A stretch of DNA of 64,000 nt from Stenotrophomonas sp046736075 (GTDB lineage: Bacteria > Pseudomonadota > Gammaproteobacteria > Xanthomonadales > Xanthomonadaceae), in NCBI RefSeq assembly GCF_046736075.1, contig NZ_CP177163.1, positions 2,108,001 to 2,172,000 of the forward strand, written 5' to 3'. Shown one piece after another: positions 8,179 through 16,348 of this stretch. The notes below the pieces were generated by a model that did not search any database, was not told the DNA's origin, and saw only the letters and a list, made by a program, of their open reading frames with translations. How positions within the stretch are numbered: position 1 is the stretch's first letter; each line of letters opens with the position of its first letter. The position numbers were made by a program, and so were the translations under genes.

Positions 8179-9192
8179 TCAGTGGTACCCCGCATCGACG
8201 GTGACCTTGCCGCGGAACACCCGGTACGACCACGCGGTGTAGCCCAGGATCACCGGCAGCAGCACCACCAGCCCGACCAGACTGAAGCCCAGCGAAGACG
8301 CCGGCGCGGCCGCCTGCCACAAGGTCATGCTGGGCGGCAGCAGGTACGGCCACATGCCCAGCACCAACCCGATGAAGCCCAGCACGAACAGGCCCAGCGT
8401 CAGCAGGAACGGCGGCAGGTCGCGGCGCGGGTGCATCGCGCTGCGCCACAGCGCCACCGCCACGCCCAGCGTGAGCAACGGCACCGGCGACAGCCACCAG
8501 AAGTTGCCATCGCTGAACCAGCGCGCCATCAGGCGCGAATCCAGGAACGGCAGCCAGGCACTGACCAGCCCCATGAACACGATCACCGCCACCACCAGCG
8601 GCCGGGTCAGCGTGCGCGCGAACGCCTGCTCGCGGCCCTCGGTCTTGAGGATCAGCCAGGTGCTGCCCAGCAGCGCGTACCCGAACACCACCGCCGCCCC
8701 GGTCAGCATCGAGAACGGGCTGAACCAGCCGAATGCGCCGCCGACATAGCGCCCGTCCACCACCTGCAGGCCCTGCACCAGCGCGCCCAGGATCACTCCC
8801 TGCGCGAAGGCCGCCAGCAACGAGCCAAGCCCGAACGCCACGCTCCACAGGCGGCGCGAACGATGCGCCTTGAACCGGAACTCGAACGCCACCCCGCGGA
8901 ACACCAGCGCCACCACCAGCAGCAGCACCGGCAGGTACAGCGCCGACAGCATCGCCGCGTAGGCCTTGGGGAAGGCGGCCATCAGCCCCGCCCCGCCGAG
9001 TACCAGCCAGGTCTCGTTGCCGTCCCAGATCGGCGCGGCGGTATTCATCATCACATCGAGCTGTTCCTCGTCCTCCGCCATCGGCGCGAGGATGCCGATG
9101 CCCAGCACGAAGCCGTCCAGCACCACGTACATCAGCACGCCAAAGCCGATCACAGCGAACCACGCCACCGGCAGCCACGTCGTCATGTCCAT
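8179..9192 (-). CDS. cydB: Cytochrome bd-type quinol oxidase subunit II
   Basis: A 337-residue integral membrane subunit with eight to nine helices. The N-terminal region VLDGFVLGIGIL and the WDGNETWLV motif are typical of CydB/CioB. It pairs with CydA in the inner membrane to reduce oxygen with electrons from ubiquinol, without proton pumping. The ATG at 9192 lies one base after the cydA stop, and a second in-frame ATG two codons later is possible. No cydX-like small gene was recognised after it. Confidence 0.95.
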   Translation of the reverse strand: MDMTTWLPVAWFAVIGFGVLMYVVLDGFVLGIGILAPMAEDEEQLDVMMNTAAPIWDGNETWLVLGGAGLMAAFPKAYAAMLSALYLPVLLLVVALVFRGVAFEFRFKAHRSRRLWSVAFGLGSLLAAFAQGVILGALVQGLQVVDGRYVGGAFGWFSPFSMLTGAAVVFGYALLGSTWLILKTEGREQAFARTLTRPLVVAVIVFMGLVSAWLPFLDSRLMARWFSDGNFWWLSPVPLLTLGVAVALWRSAMHPRRDLPPFLLTLGLFVLGFIGLVLGMWPYLLPPSMTLWQAAAPASSLGFSLVGLVVLLPVILGYTAWSYRVFRGKVTVDAGYH

Positions 9193-9193
9193 G

Positions 9194-10591
9194 TCAGCGC
9201 TCCTCCAGCGGTTCATCGGCGGCCGACAGCGGCCGCGCCGGGGTATGGCTGCCGGCATCCAGTGCCGGTGCCGGATCATGCGGCTTGGGGCCGGTACGGA
9301 TGATCTTGACCAGGTACCAGATGCCCCAGCCGAACACGAAGGCATATCCCACGATGTACACGCCCAGCGACAGCGCGGTCATCCAGACGCTCTGTGGCCC
9401 TACCGCATCGGCGGTGCGCAGCACGCCATACACCACCCACGGCTGGCGCCCCATCTCGGTCACGAACCACCCCGAGAGCAGCGCGATGAAGCCGCTCGGC
9501 AGCATCCAGTTCCAGCCACGGATCAACCAGCGCGATTGCAGCAGCCGCCCTCGCCACCACTGGAATGCCGATACCCAGGCCAGCACCAGCATCAACGTGC
9601 CCAGCCCCACCATGATGCGGAATGCGAAGAACACCGGCACCACCGGCGGACGCTCGCTGGCCGGCACCGAGGTGAGTGGATCGAACGTACCGTCCATCGA
9701 GTGGGTGAGGATCAGGCTGCCCAGGCGCGGAATCGCAATCTCGTAATCGTTGCGCTCGGCCTTTTCGTTGGGCAGCGCGAACACCACCAGCGGTACGCCC
9801 TCGCCCTCACCTTCGGCATGCCAGTGCGCTTCCATCGCCGCGATCTTCATCGGCTGGTGCTTGAGCGTGTTCAGGCCATGCATGTCGCCGACGAAGATCT
9901 GCACCGGCACGGTCAGCGCGGCGAACGCCACCGCCGCCAGCAGCATCGTGCGGCCCGCCTCCACATGGGTGCCCTTGCGCAGGTACCACGCCCCCACCCC
10001 GCCAATCACGAAGCAGGTGGTGATGAACGACCCCAGCGCCATGTGCGCCAGGCGGTACGGGAAGGAGGGATTGAACACCACCTGCCACCAGTCCTGCGGA
10101 TGCACGATGCCGTCGATCAGTTCATAGCCGGCCGGCGTCTGCAGCCAGCTGTTGGACGAGAGGATCCAGAACGTGGAGAACAGCGTGCCCAGCGCCACCA
10201 TGCAGGTCGAGAAGAAATGCAGGCGCGGCGATACCCGGCCCCAGCCGAACATCATCACGCCCAGGAAGCTGGCTTCCAGGAAGAACGCGGTGAGCACCTC
10301 ATAGGTGAGCAGCGGACCGATCACGCTGCCGGCCACCTCGCTCAGCCGCGGCCAGTTGGTGCCGAACTGGAAGGCCATGACGATGCCGCTGACCACGCCC
10401 ATGCCGAAGGACACGGCGAAGATCTTCTGCCAGAAGAAATACAGCTCGCGCCATACCGGGTTGCGGGTGCGCAGCCAGCGCCATTCCACGAACGCCAGCC
10501 AACTGGCCGTGCCGATGGTGAAGGCCGGGAACAGCACATGGAAACTGATGACGAACCCGAACTGGATCCGCGACAACAACAACGCGTCCAC
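9194..10591 (-). CDS. cydA: Cytochrome bd-type quinol oxidase subunit I, GTG start
   Basis: A 465-residue subunit carrying the three haems. Visible are LSRIQFGFVISFHVLFPAFTIG with the haem-ligand histidine, the EVLTAFFLEASFLGVM helix and the quinol-side segment around GVPLVVFALPNEKAERNDYEI. The Q-loop looks short, as in the cyanide-insensitive (CioA) branch. The GTG at 10591 has GGAGG about 7 bases upstream and gives the usual N-terminus, (M)DALLLSRIQFGF. An ATG 33 bases further upstream lacks a good site. Confidence 0.93.
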   Translation of the reverse strand: MDALLLSRIQFGFVISFHVLFPAFTIGTASWLAFVEWRWLRTRNPVWRELYFFWQKIFAVSFGMGVVSGIVMAFQFGTNWPRLSEVAGSVIGPLLTYEVLTAFFLEASFLGVMMFGWGRVSPRLHFFSTCMVALGTLFSTFWILSSNSWLQTPAGYELIDGIVHPQDWWQVVFNPSFPYRLAHMALGSFITTCFVIGGVGAWYLRKGTHVEAGRTMLLAAVAFAALTVPVQIFVGDMHGLNTLKHQPMKIAAMEAHWHAEGEGEGVPLVVFALPNEKAERNDYEIAIPRLGSLILTHSMDGTFDPLTSVPASERPPVVPVFFAFRIMVGLGTLMLVLAWVSAFQWWRGRLLQSRWLIRGWNWMLPSGFIALLSGWFVTEMGRQPWVVYGVLRTADAVGPQSVWMTALSLGVYIVGYAFVFGWGIWYLVKIIRTGPKPHDPAPALDAGSHTPARPLSAADEPLEER

Positions 10592-10720
10592 CTGACGCCT
10601 CCGCCTGCATTCTGGAATCCGCACCAGTCTGGGCCGGTATTCGTTAAAGGCACATGCGACCCGGTGACGCGCTGCTTCACTTTGTCGCAGGTGGAGGCGG
10701 GTTCAGGGTTGGTGACACGT

Positions 10721-11782
10721 TCAGGGTGAGGGCTCGGCGAGCCTGATGACCGATGCCCGGAGCTTCCTGGCGATCTCCGGGCCGTAGTCTTCGGCCACCG
10801 TAAGGGCTGGGACGGGTGCTCCGGGCAGGCCCGCGCGGCGGATGATGCGTGGCCACCAGGTGGGCCAGCACAGCAGCAGCGAGATCCAGTGACAGAGGCT
10901 GTGCAACAGCAGCAGCGGGGACAGGAGCAAGGCGAATGACAGCACAAGTCCCTTGTCACCGGTACGCCATGAGGGGAGGAGGAAGCTCAAGGTGGAACGC
11001 ACGGAATCCCAGGGCCAGGGGAACGTGGCACGCAGGCGTTTGGGTCGAGGCACGGCGTCGGGGCCTTCCTCCATGTAGCGACGGATGTATTCGCCGAGGG
11101 CTTCGGCGCTGCCTTGATCGTCAAGCAGGCCACCGAGCATGCAGATCTCGTCGAACCCGGCGCCGGTGCGATCCCCAGACCACCCCATGATCAGCGTTCC
11201 ATCGCCGGTGCGGGAGCCTGGATCGCCGCCCGTCATCTCCATGATGGCGGCATCCCATGGGAGAGTAACCGTTCCACCCGCGCAGGCAGGTCTGTTGATG
11301 TGTACCTGACGCGTGACGCGGTTGAAGCGAACGATGATCCGTCGCTGTACAAACAGCTCCAATCGCACCCAGCGCCAGCAGAACCTGAAGAAGACGCCGT
11401 TCGCCACCGCCCATATCAGAATGAATATGGGTATTCCAACGTAGTGATCCGAAGGAAGCGGCCTTCCAAAGTATCCAATCCCAGAGATCATCTGCTGAAC
11501 TCCCGGGACGATTACTCCAACTAGAAATTGACCTTGAAGGACGAACATGATGCCGATAAAGACAAAGGTGACGATGCCTCTCTTGTCTTCCTGCCATGCA
11601 CCTTGAACGTCCATGAACCGACTGTTCACGGCGAAGACTGCGGACTCATCGCGCGGCTCTCTCTTGATTCGCTGCCGTAGATCAGTGGCGTCATCGACGG
11701 ATTCGTCTGGTTGCGCGCCCCCTTGATCGCTGTCACCTTCGCCCAGCTTTGCTTTCCAGAAAATCATCTCAAAGAGATACAC
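10721..11782 (-). CDS. DUF6708-type membrane protein, array copy C (last)
   Basis: A 353-residue predicted inner-membrane protein of unknown biochemical function. Hydrophobic hairpins lie at about 68-95 and 113-140, and a long one near 290-325 (LLLSPLLLLHSLCHWISLLLCW). From about residue 140 it is nearly identical to copy B, while the first 140 residues differ moderately. The C-terminus ends in RLAEPSP and lacks the SVSDA-type tail of the other two copies. DUF6708 proteins are commonly found in type VI secretion effector loci. An immunity or accessory role is inferred from position. Confidence 0.75.
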   Translation of the reverse strand: MYLFEMIFWKAKLGEGDSDQGGAQPDESVDDATDLRQRIKREPRDESAVFAVNSRFMDVQGAWQEDKRGIVTFVFIGIMFVLQGQFLVGVIVPGVQQMISGIGYFGRPLPSDHYVGIPIFILIWAVANGVFFRFCWRWVRLELFVQRRIIVRFNRVTRQVHINRPACAGGTVTLPWDAAIMEMTGGDPGSRTGDGTLIMGWSGDRTGAGFDEICMLGGLLDDQGSAEALGEYIRRYMEEGPDAVPRPKRLRATFPWPWDSVRSTLSFLLPSWRTGDKGLVLSFALLLSPLLLLHSLCHWISLLLCWPTWWPRIIRRAGLPGAPVPALTVAEDYGPEIARKLRASVIRLAEPSP

Positions 11783-12200
11783 CGCAATCGGCTCCTTTCT
11801 TTCGCAGGCCGCATAAAACTGGTAATTCCATCAGATTGATATCCAGGGTAATTATTTGTTCTGCCTCGTTCGTTACCGCAAGCACGACGAAGTCCTTTCG
11901 GGAACATGAGTACCTCTGAGTCGACCACGCTCGTTGAACGACCATCTCCATAGCAGCGGTTCAACCGGCTGGCCTGAAATCTCAAAGCTCACCTTGGCCA
12001 CCGGCTCTCTCTTCCATTGAAAAGGGTGCCATGCGGGGCAGCCGCGCCACTCAGACGATAGCGGTGGCTACCAACCCTGTAGCGACCACGCCCTCACGGT
12101 CACTTGTGCGGCCGAGCGTATTTGCACGCCCGTCCTCAACCGCTGCATTACGTTCCACTTCATGGATATCATCCAATGAGCAGAGATTCGCCTTGAGCAT
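11764..12200 (-). pseudogene. Broken copy of the 244-residue membrane protein gene (remnant 2)
   Basis: Reading leftward from an ATG at 12200, the frame starts MLKANLCSLDDIHE and continues with NTLGRTSDREGVVATG, clearly homologous to the N-terminus of the intact 244-residue proteins. It then meets a stop. Homology resumes in other frames (EPVAKVSFEISGQPVEPLLWRW, then DFVVLAVTNEAEQIITL), and the membrane and C-terminal half is missing. It is therefore frameshifted and truncated. It differs from remnant 1, exactly 2290 bases away, at only about nine positions over some 500 bases. Confidence 0.8.
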
Positions 12201-12259
12201 CAACAATCGCTTTCTATTGAGAGCCTTACTGCGATCTCCAGCACACTGCTCCGAATCGA

Positions 12260-12994
12260 TCAGTACCTGAAATAGCTGTCGCCAAGCGTAGGTGGATCAC
12301 TGGGCTTTCTTAGCTTCTTGACGTCTGCCCTGAGGTTGACCCACTTGACATCGTTCCAGCCAATGGCCGTGAACACGGCCTCGGCCATCCTTGTGTAGGG
12401 CGTGAAGCGCCGTCCCAGACTGTAGCCAATCCCAAGGCATATTCCGATACTCGGGAGCGATATCAGCAACAACATAGGAAGTTCATTTAAGACGTTCTCG
12501 CCCATCGATGCGAGTCCGATGCAAACAAGTGCCAGCGTGAGGACGATCCCCGGCATGCCGATGGCTAGCGAGTACCGCAACACTCTCCACCAATGCGCGT
12601 GGCTTCCTGCGCTCACGTGTGGGTAGAGGGCTATTATTCGCTCCGCTTCGTTCATTACCGCAAGTGCGACGAAGCCCCCGCCGGGAACACGATTGCCAAT
12701 GGCTGTGAGCTGATCACCCTCCTTGAACGGCCATCTCCATAGCAACCCTTCAACCGGCTGACCTGAAAGCTCGACGCTCACCTTCGCCACCGGCTCTTCC
12801 ATGTCCTCGACCGAAGACGCCGCCATGTGGGCAGCCGCGCCGCTCAATCCCATCGCGGCAGCAATGACTCCCGTAGCGGCCATGCCTTCGCGGTCACCTT
12901 TGTGGCCGAGCGTGTTTACAAGTACGCCCTCAACCGTCGCATTGCTGGCCTTTCCATGGATAACTTCCAATGAACCCAGATTTGTCTTATGCAT
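12260..12994 (-). CDS. T6SS-associated membrane protein of unknown function, array copy B
   Basis: A 244-residue protein. The N-terminal half is soluble, with a Gly/Ala-rich stretch at about 40-60 (MAATGVIAAAMGLSGAAAHMA) and the segment PVEGLLWRWPFKEGD. Two hydrophobic helices at about 140-190 precede a basic C-terminus. It overlaps the upstream DUF6708 gene by 8 bases, so the two are translationally coupled. Compared with copy A, the first 130 and last 50 residues are almost the same, but the membrane helices differ strongly. Similar proteins are sometimes labelled putative type VI effector. An immunity or accessory role fits equally well. Confidence 0.72.
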   Translation of the reverse strand: MHKTNLGSLEVIHGKASNATVEGVLVNTLGHKGDREGMAATGVIAAAMGLSGAAAHMAASSVEDMEEPVAKVSVELSGQPVEGLLWRWPFKEGDQLTAIGNRVPGGGFVALAVMNEAERIIALYPHVSAGSHAHWWRVLRYSLAIGMPGIVLTLALVCIGLASMGENVLNELPMLLLISLPSIGICLGIGYSLGRRFTPYTRMAEAVFTAIGWNDVKWVNLRADVKKLRKPSDPPTLGDSYFRY

Positions 12995-14072
12995 CAGATA
13001 CAGAATCGGCTGCCGCGGATGGCTTGACCAGCTTCATTACCGACGCCCGCAACTTCTGCGCAATCTCCGGTCCGTAGTCTTCGGCCACCGTAAGGGCTGG
13101 GACCGGCGCTCCGGGCAGGCCCGCGCGGCGAATGATGCGCGGCCACCAGGTGGGCCAGCACAGCAGCAGCGAGATCCAATGGCAGAGGCTGTGCAACAGC
13201 AGCAACGGGGACAGGAGCAAGGCCAAGGTCAGCACAAGGCCCTTGTCGCCGTTACGCCAAGAGGGGAGGAGGAAGCTCAAGGTGGAGCGCACGGAATCCC
13301 AAGGCCAGGGACAAGTTGCACGCAAGCGCTTGGGCTGCGGCACGGCATCGGGGCCTTCCTCCATGTAGCGGCGGATGTATTCACCGAGCGCCTCGGCGCT
13401 GCCTTGATCGTCAAGCAGGCCACCCAGCATGCAGATCTCGTCGAACCCGACGCCGGTGCGTTCCCCGGACCACCCCATGATCAGGGTTCCATCGCCGGTG
13501 CGGGAGCCTGGATCGCCGCCCGTCATCTCCATGATGGTGGCATCCCATGGGAGAGTGACCGTTCCACCCGCGCAGGCAGGTCTGTTGATGTGTACCTGAC
13601 GCGTGACGCGGTTGAAGCGAACGATGATCCGTCGCTGTACAAACAGCTCCAATCGCACCCAGCGCCAGCAGAACCTGAAGAAGACAATGTTCGCCGCCGC
13701 CCACATCAACATGATGATGGGCGTTGTTACGTAGTTTTCGGGGGCCAGCGGTCTGCCCAGATAGCCGATTCCGGATATCATTTTTTCTGCGCCGGGAACT
13801 ATCATTCCCAGAAGAAACTGGCCCTGCAGCACGTACATGAAGCCCAGGAATACGAAAGTCACGACGCCTCTCCTGTCTTCCTGCCATGCGCCCTGAACAT
13901 CCATGAAGCGTTTGTTCACGGCGAACACCGCGGACTCGTCGCCCGGCTCTCTGTTGATTCGCTGGCGTATCCCAGCACCCTCATCGATGGATGCGCCCGA
14001 CTGCGCGCCCTCTCGATCGCTGCCACCTACGCCAAGCTTCGCTTTCCAGAAGATCATTTCAATGAGGTACAC
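12987..14072 (-). CDS. DUF6708-type membrane protein, array copy B
   Basis: A 361-residue membrane protein, the middle of three tandem homologues. It shares near-identical sequence with copy C from about residue 140 (CWRWVRLELFVQRRIIVRFNRV) and with copy A from about residue 235. Differences concentrate in the first two membrane hairpins (70-135). The ATG at 14072 (MYLIEMIFWK) matches the starts of the other copies. The stop overlaps the next gene by 8 bases. Function is unknown; the setting next to a VasX-like effector suggests immunity or effector handling. Confidence 0.75.
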   Translation of the reverse strand: MYLIEMIFWKAKLGVGGSDREGAQSGASIDEGAGIRQRINREPGDESAVFAVNKRFMDVQGAWQEDRRGVVTFVFLGFMYVLQGQFLLGMIVPGAEKMISGIGYLGRPLAPENYVTTPIIMLMWAAANIVFFRFCWRWVRLELFVQRRIIVRFNRVTRQVHINRPACAGGTVTLPWDATIMEMTGGDPGSRTGDGTLIMGWSGERTGVGFDEICMLGGLLDDQGSAEALGEYIRRYMEEGPDAVPQPKRLRATCPWPWDSVRSTLSFLLPSWRNGDKGLVLTLALLLSPLLLLHSLCHWISLLLCWPTWWPRIIRRAGLPGAPVPALTVAEDYGPEIAQKLRASVMKLVKPSAAADSVSDA

Positions 14073-14490
14073 CGCAATCGGCTCCTTTCTTTCGCAGGCT
14101 GCATAAAACTGGTAATTCCATCAGATTGATATCCAGGGTAATTATTTGTTCTGCCTCGTTCGTTACCGCGAGCACGACGAAGTCCTTTCGGGAACATGAG
14201 TGCCTCTGAGTCGACCACGCTCGTTGAACGACCATCTCCATAGCAGCGGTTCAACCGGCTGGCCTGAAATCTCAAAGCTCACCTTGGCCACCGGCTCTCT
14301 CTTCCATTGAAAAGGGTGCCATGCGGGGCAGCCGCGCCACTCAGACGATAGCGGTGGCTACCAACCCTGTAGCGACCACGCCCTCACGGTCACTTGTGCG
14401 GCCGAACGTATTTGCACGTCCGTCCTCAACCGCTGCATTACGTTCCACTTCATGGATATCATCCAATGAGCAGAGATTCGCCTCGAGCAT
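14054..14490 (-). pseudogene. Broken copy of the 244-residue membrane protein gene (remnant 1)
   Basis: Same structure as the remnant at 11764-12200: an N-terminal fragment from the ATG at 14490, a stop after the Gly/Ala-rich segment, then frameshifted homology ending in DFVVLAVTNEAEQIITL, with the membrane half lost. The shared lesions show it decayed before the 2290-base unit was duplicated. It lies between an intact small gene and DUF6708 copy B, and its 3' end runs into the start of that gene. Confidence 0.8.
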
Positions 14491-14549
14491 CAACAATCGC
14501 TTCCTATTGAGAGCCTTGCTGCGATCTCCAGCACACTGCTCCGAATCGA

Positions 14550-15284
14550 TCAGTACCTGAAGTAGCTGTCGCCAAGCGCAGGCGGGTCACCAGGCATTCT
14601 TCGCTTCTTCACGTCTGCCCTGAGATTTACCCACTTGACGTCGCTCCAGCCAATCGCCGTGAACACTGCCTCGGCCATTCTCGTGTAGGGCGTGAAGCGG
14701 CGGCCCAGACTGTGGCCAATCCAAAGAAAAATCGCGATGCTCGGTATCAGTCCAAGCCACATAACAAGGAGTTGCCTTGCGTCGCTTTCATCCATTGGGA
14801 ATAGTGCGATGCAGATGGTGATAAGGCCAATGAAAACAGCCAGCACGCCGACAGCAAACGAGTATCGGAACACTCTCCACCAGTGCGCATGACGCCCTGC
14901 ACTCACATGGGGATAAAGAGTGATGATTCGATCCGCCTCGTTCATTACCGCAAGTGCGACGAAGCCCCCGCCGGGAACACGATTGCCAATGGCTGTGAGC
15001 TGATCACCCTCTTTGAACGGCCATCTCCATAGCAACCCCTCAACCGGCTGACCCGAAAGCTCGAAACTCACCTTGGCCACCGGCTCTTCCATCTCTTCCA
15101 TTGAGGACGCCGCCATGTGGGCAGCCGCGCCGCTCAATCCCATGGCGGCGGCAATGACGCCCGTGGCGGCCATGCCTTCGCGGTCACCTGCGCGGCCGAG
15201 CGTGTTTACAAGTACGTCCTCAACGGTTGCATTGCCGGCTATTCCATGAATAACTTCCAATGAACCAAGACTTGCCTTATGCAT
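14550..15284 (-). CDS. T6SS-associated membrane protein of unknown function, array copy A
   Basis: A 244-residue protein, intact homologue of the copy at 12260-12994. Soluble N-terminal half, two membrane helices (about 138-190, RYSFAVGVLAVFIGLITICIA and the following one) and a C-terminus starting SLGRRFTPYTRMAEAV. It overlaps the DUF6708 copy A stop by 8 bases. The helices and the loop between them differ in most positions from copy B, although the flanks are nearly identical. Confidence 0.72.
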   Translation of the reverse strand: MHKASLGSLEVIHGIAGNATVEDVLVNTLGRAGDREGMAATGVIAAAMGLSGAAAHMAASSMEEMEEPVAKVSFELSGQPVEGLLWRWPFKEGDQLTAIGNRVPGGGFVALAVMNEADRIITLYPHVSAGRHAHWWRVFRYSFAVGVLAVFIGLITICIALFPMDESDARQLLVMWLGLIPSIAIFLWIGHSLGRRFTPYTRMAEAVFTAIGWSDVKWVNLRADVKKRRMPGDPPALGDSYFRY

Positions 15285-16347
15285 CAGACGCAGACTCGGC
15301 TGCCGCAGGTGGCTTAGCCAGCTTCATTGCCGACGCCTGCAACCTCTGCGCAATCTCCGGTCCGTAGTCCTCTACGACAGTAAGCGCTGGGACCGGTGCC
15401 CCGGGCAGGCCGGCGCGGCGGATGATGCGCGGCCACCAGGTGGGCCAGCACAACAGTAATGAGATCCAATGGCAGAGGCTGTGCAGCAGCAGCAGCGGAG
15501 ACAGCATCAGAGCGAAGGTCAGCACGAGACCTTTATCGCCGGTGCGCCATGACGGAAGCAGGAAGCTCAACGTGGAGCGCACGGAATCCCAAGGCCAGGG
15601 AAACGTTGCACGCAAGCGCTTGGGCTGCGGCACGGCGTCGGGGCCTTCTTCCATATAGCGGCGGATGTACTCCCAAAGAGCCTCGGCTTTGCCGCGATCG
15701 TCCAGGTTTCCACCGACTTTGCAGAACTCATCGAATCCAGCGCCACTGCCTTGTGACATCCACATCATCATCAACGAACCGTCGCCACGGCGGGCGCCGG
15801 GATCACTACCGGTCATCTCTGGAACGGTAGCGTCCCACGGAAACGTCGCGATGCCGCCAGCGTAAGCGGGTCTGTTGATGTGAACCTGTCGGGTGATTCG
15901 GTTGAGCCTGATGACGATGCGCCGCTGGGTGAATATCTCGAGTCTCATCCAGCGCAGCCCGTGCTTGAACACCAGAAAATTCGCGACTGACCAGAGGAGA
16001 ATTATTATCGGATAGAAGATGTATCCCTCTTGCGTCAATGGTGCCCCTGAGTACGCGGTTCCGCTTATCAGCCCCCTGACAGCTATGACCGCCCCATCGA
16101 AGATGAAGCCATTGACCACAAACATCATCATCAAGAACAGGAAAGTGATCAGCCCCCTTTTATCCTCCTGCCATGCTCCAGACAGATCGACAAATCTATC
16201 GTTGACTCTGTAGATGGCGAACTCGTCAGATGGATCGACACCCGTGCAATGTCGAATGCACAGCGAGCCAGAGGGGTCGACAATAGAGGGCGACTCTGGA
16301 TTCGGCTCAAGTTTTGATCTCCAGCAAATCCACTCTATTAAATACAT
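15277..16347 (-). CDS. DUF6708-type membrane protein, array copy A (next to the effector)
   Basis: A 356-residue membrane protein and the most divergent of the three copies over its first 235 residues (for example FDGAVIAVRGLISGTAYSG in the loop region). From EYIRRYMEEGPDAVP onward it becomes almost identical to copies B and C. The ATG at 16347, one base after the effector stop, matches the MYLIE start of the other copies, and a GTG 15 bases upstream is possible. Because it directly follows the effector, it is the best candidate for the cognate immunity or partner protein. Confidence 0.75.
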   Translation of the reverse strand: MYLIEWICWRSKLEPNPESPSIVDPSGSLCIRHCTGVDPSDEFAIYRVNDRFVDLSGAWQEDKRGLITFLFLMMMFVVNGFIFDGAVIAVRGLISGTAYSGAPLTQEGYIFYPIIILLWSVANFLVFKHGLRWMRLEIFTQRRIVIRLNRITRQVHINRPAYAGGIATFPWDATVPEMTGSDPGARRGDGSLMMMWMSQGSGAGFDEFCKVGGNLDDRGKAEALWEYIRRYMEEGPDAVPQPKRLRATFPWPWDSVRSTLSFLLPSWRTGDKGLVLTFALMLSPLLLLHSLCHWISLLLCWPTWWPRIIRRAGLPGAPVPALTVVEDYGPEIAQRLQASAMKLAKPPAAAESASDA

Positions 16348-16348
16348 T

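Larger units (their letters stand above)
10721..16347 (-). repeat. Tandem duplication of a 2290-base unit (DUF6708 gene + small membrane gene + remnant)
   Basis: Equivalent points recur at a spacing of 2290 bases: DUF6708 starts at 11782 and 14072, small-gene starts at 12994 and 15284, remnant ends at 11764 and 14054, DUF6708 stops at 12987 and 15277. The order from the effector is D-S-r-D-S-r-D, meaning two full units plus a final DUF6708 gene. Identity is very high in the remnants and gene ends, and falls in the membrane-coding parts. Confidence 0.88.

Noticed and set aside
10592..10720. Possible promoter or anaerobic regulator (FNR/ANR) site upstream of cydA
   Set aside because: No TTGAT-N4-ATCAA-like palindrome is present; the region has no convincing boxes.
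8966..10729. 587-residue plus-strand frame across cydA
   Set aside because: Antisense shadow of the bd oxidase genes.
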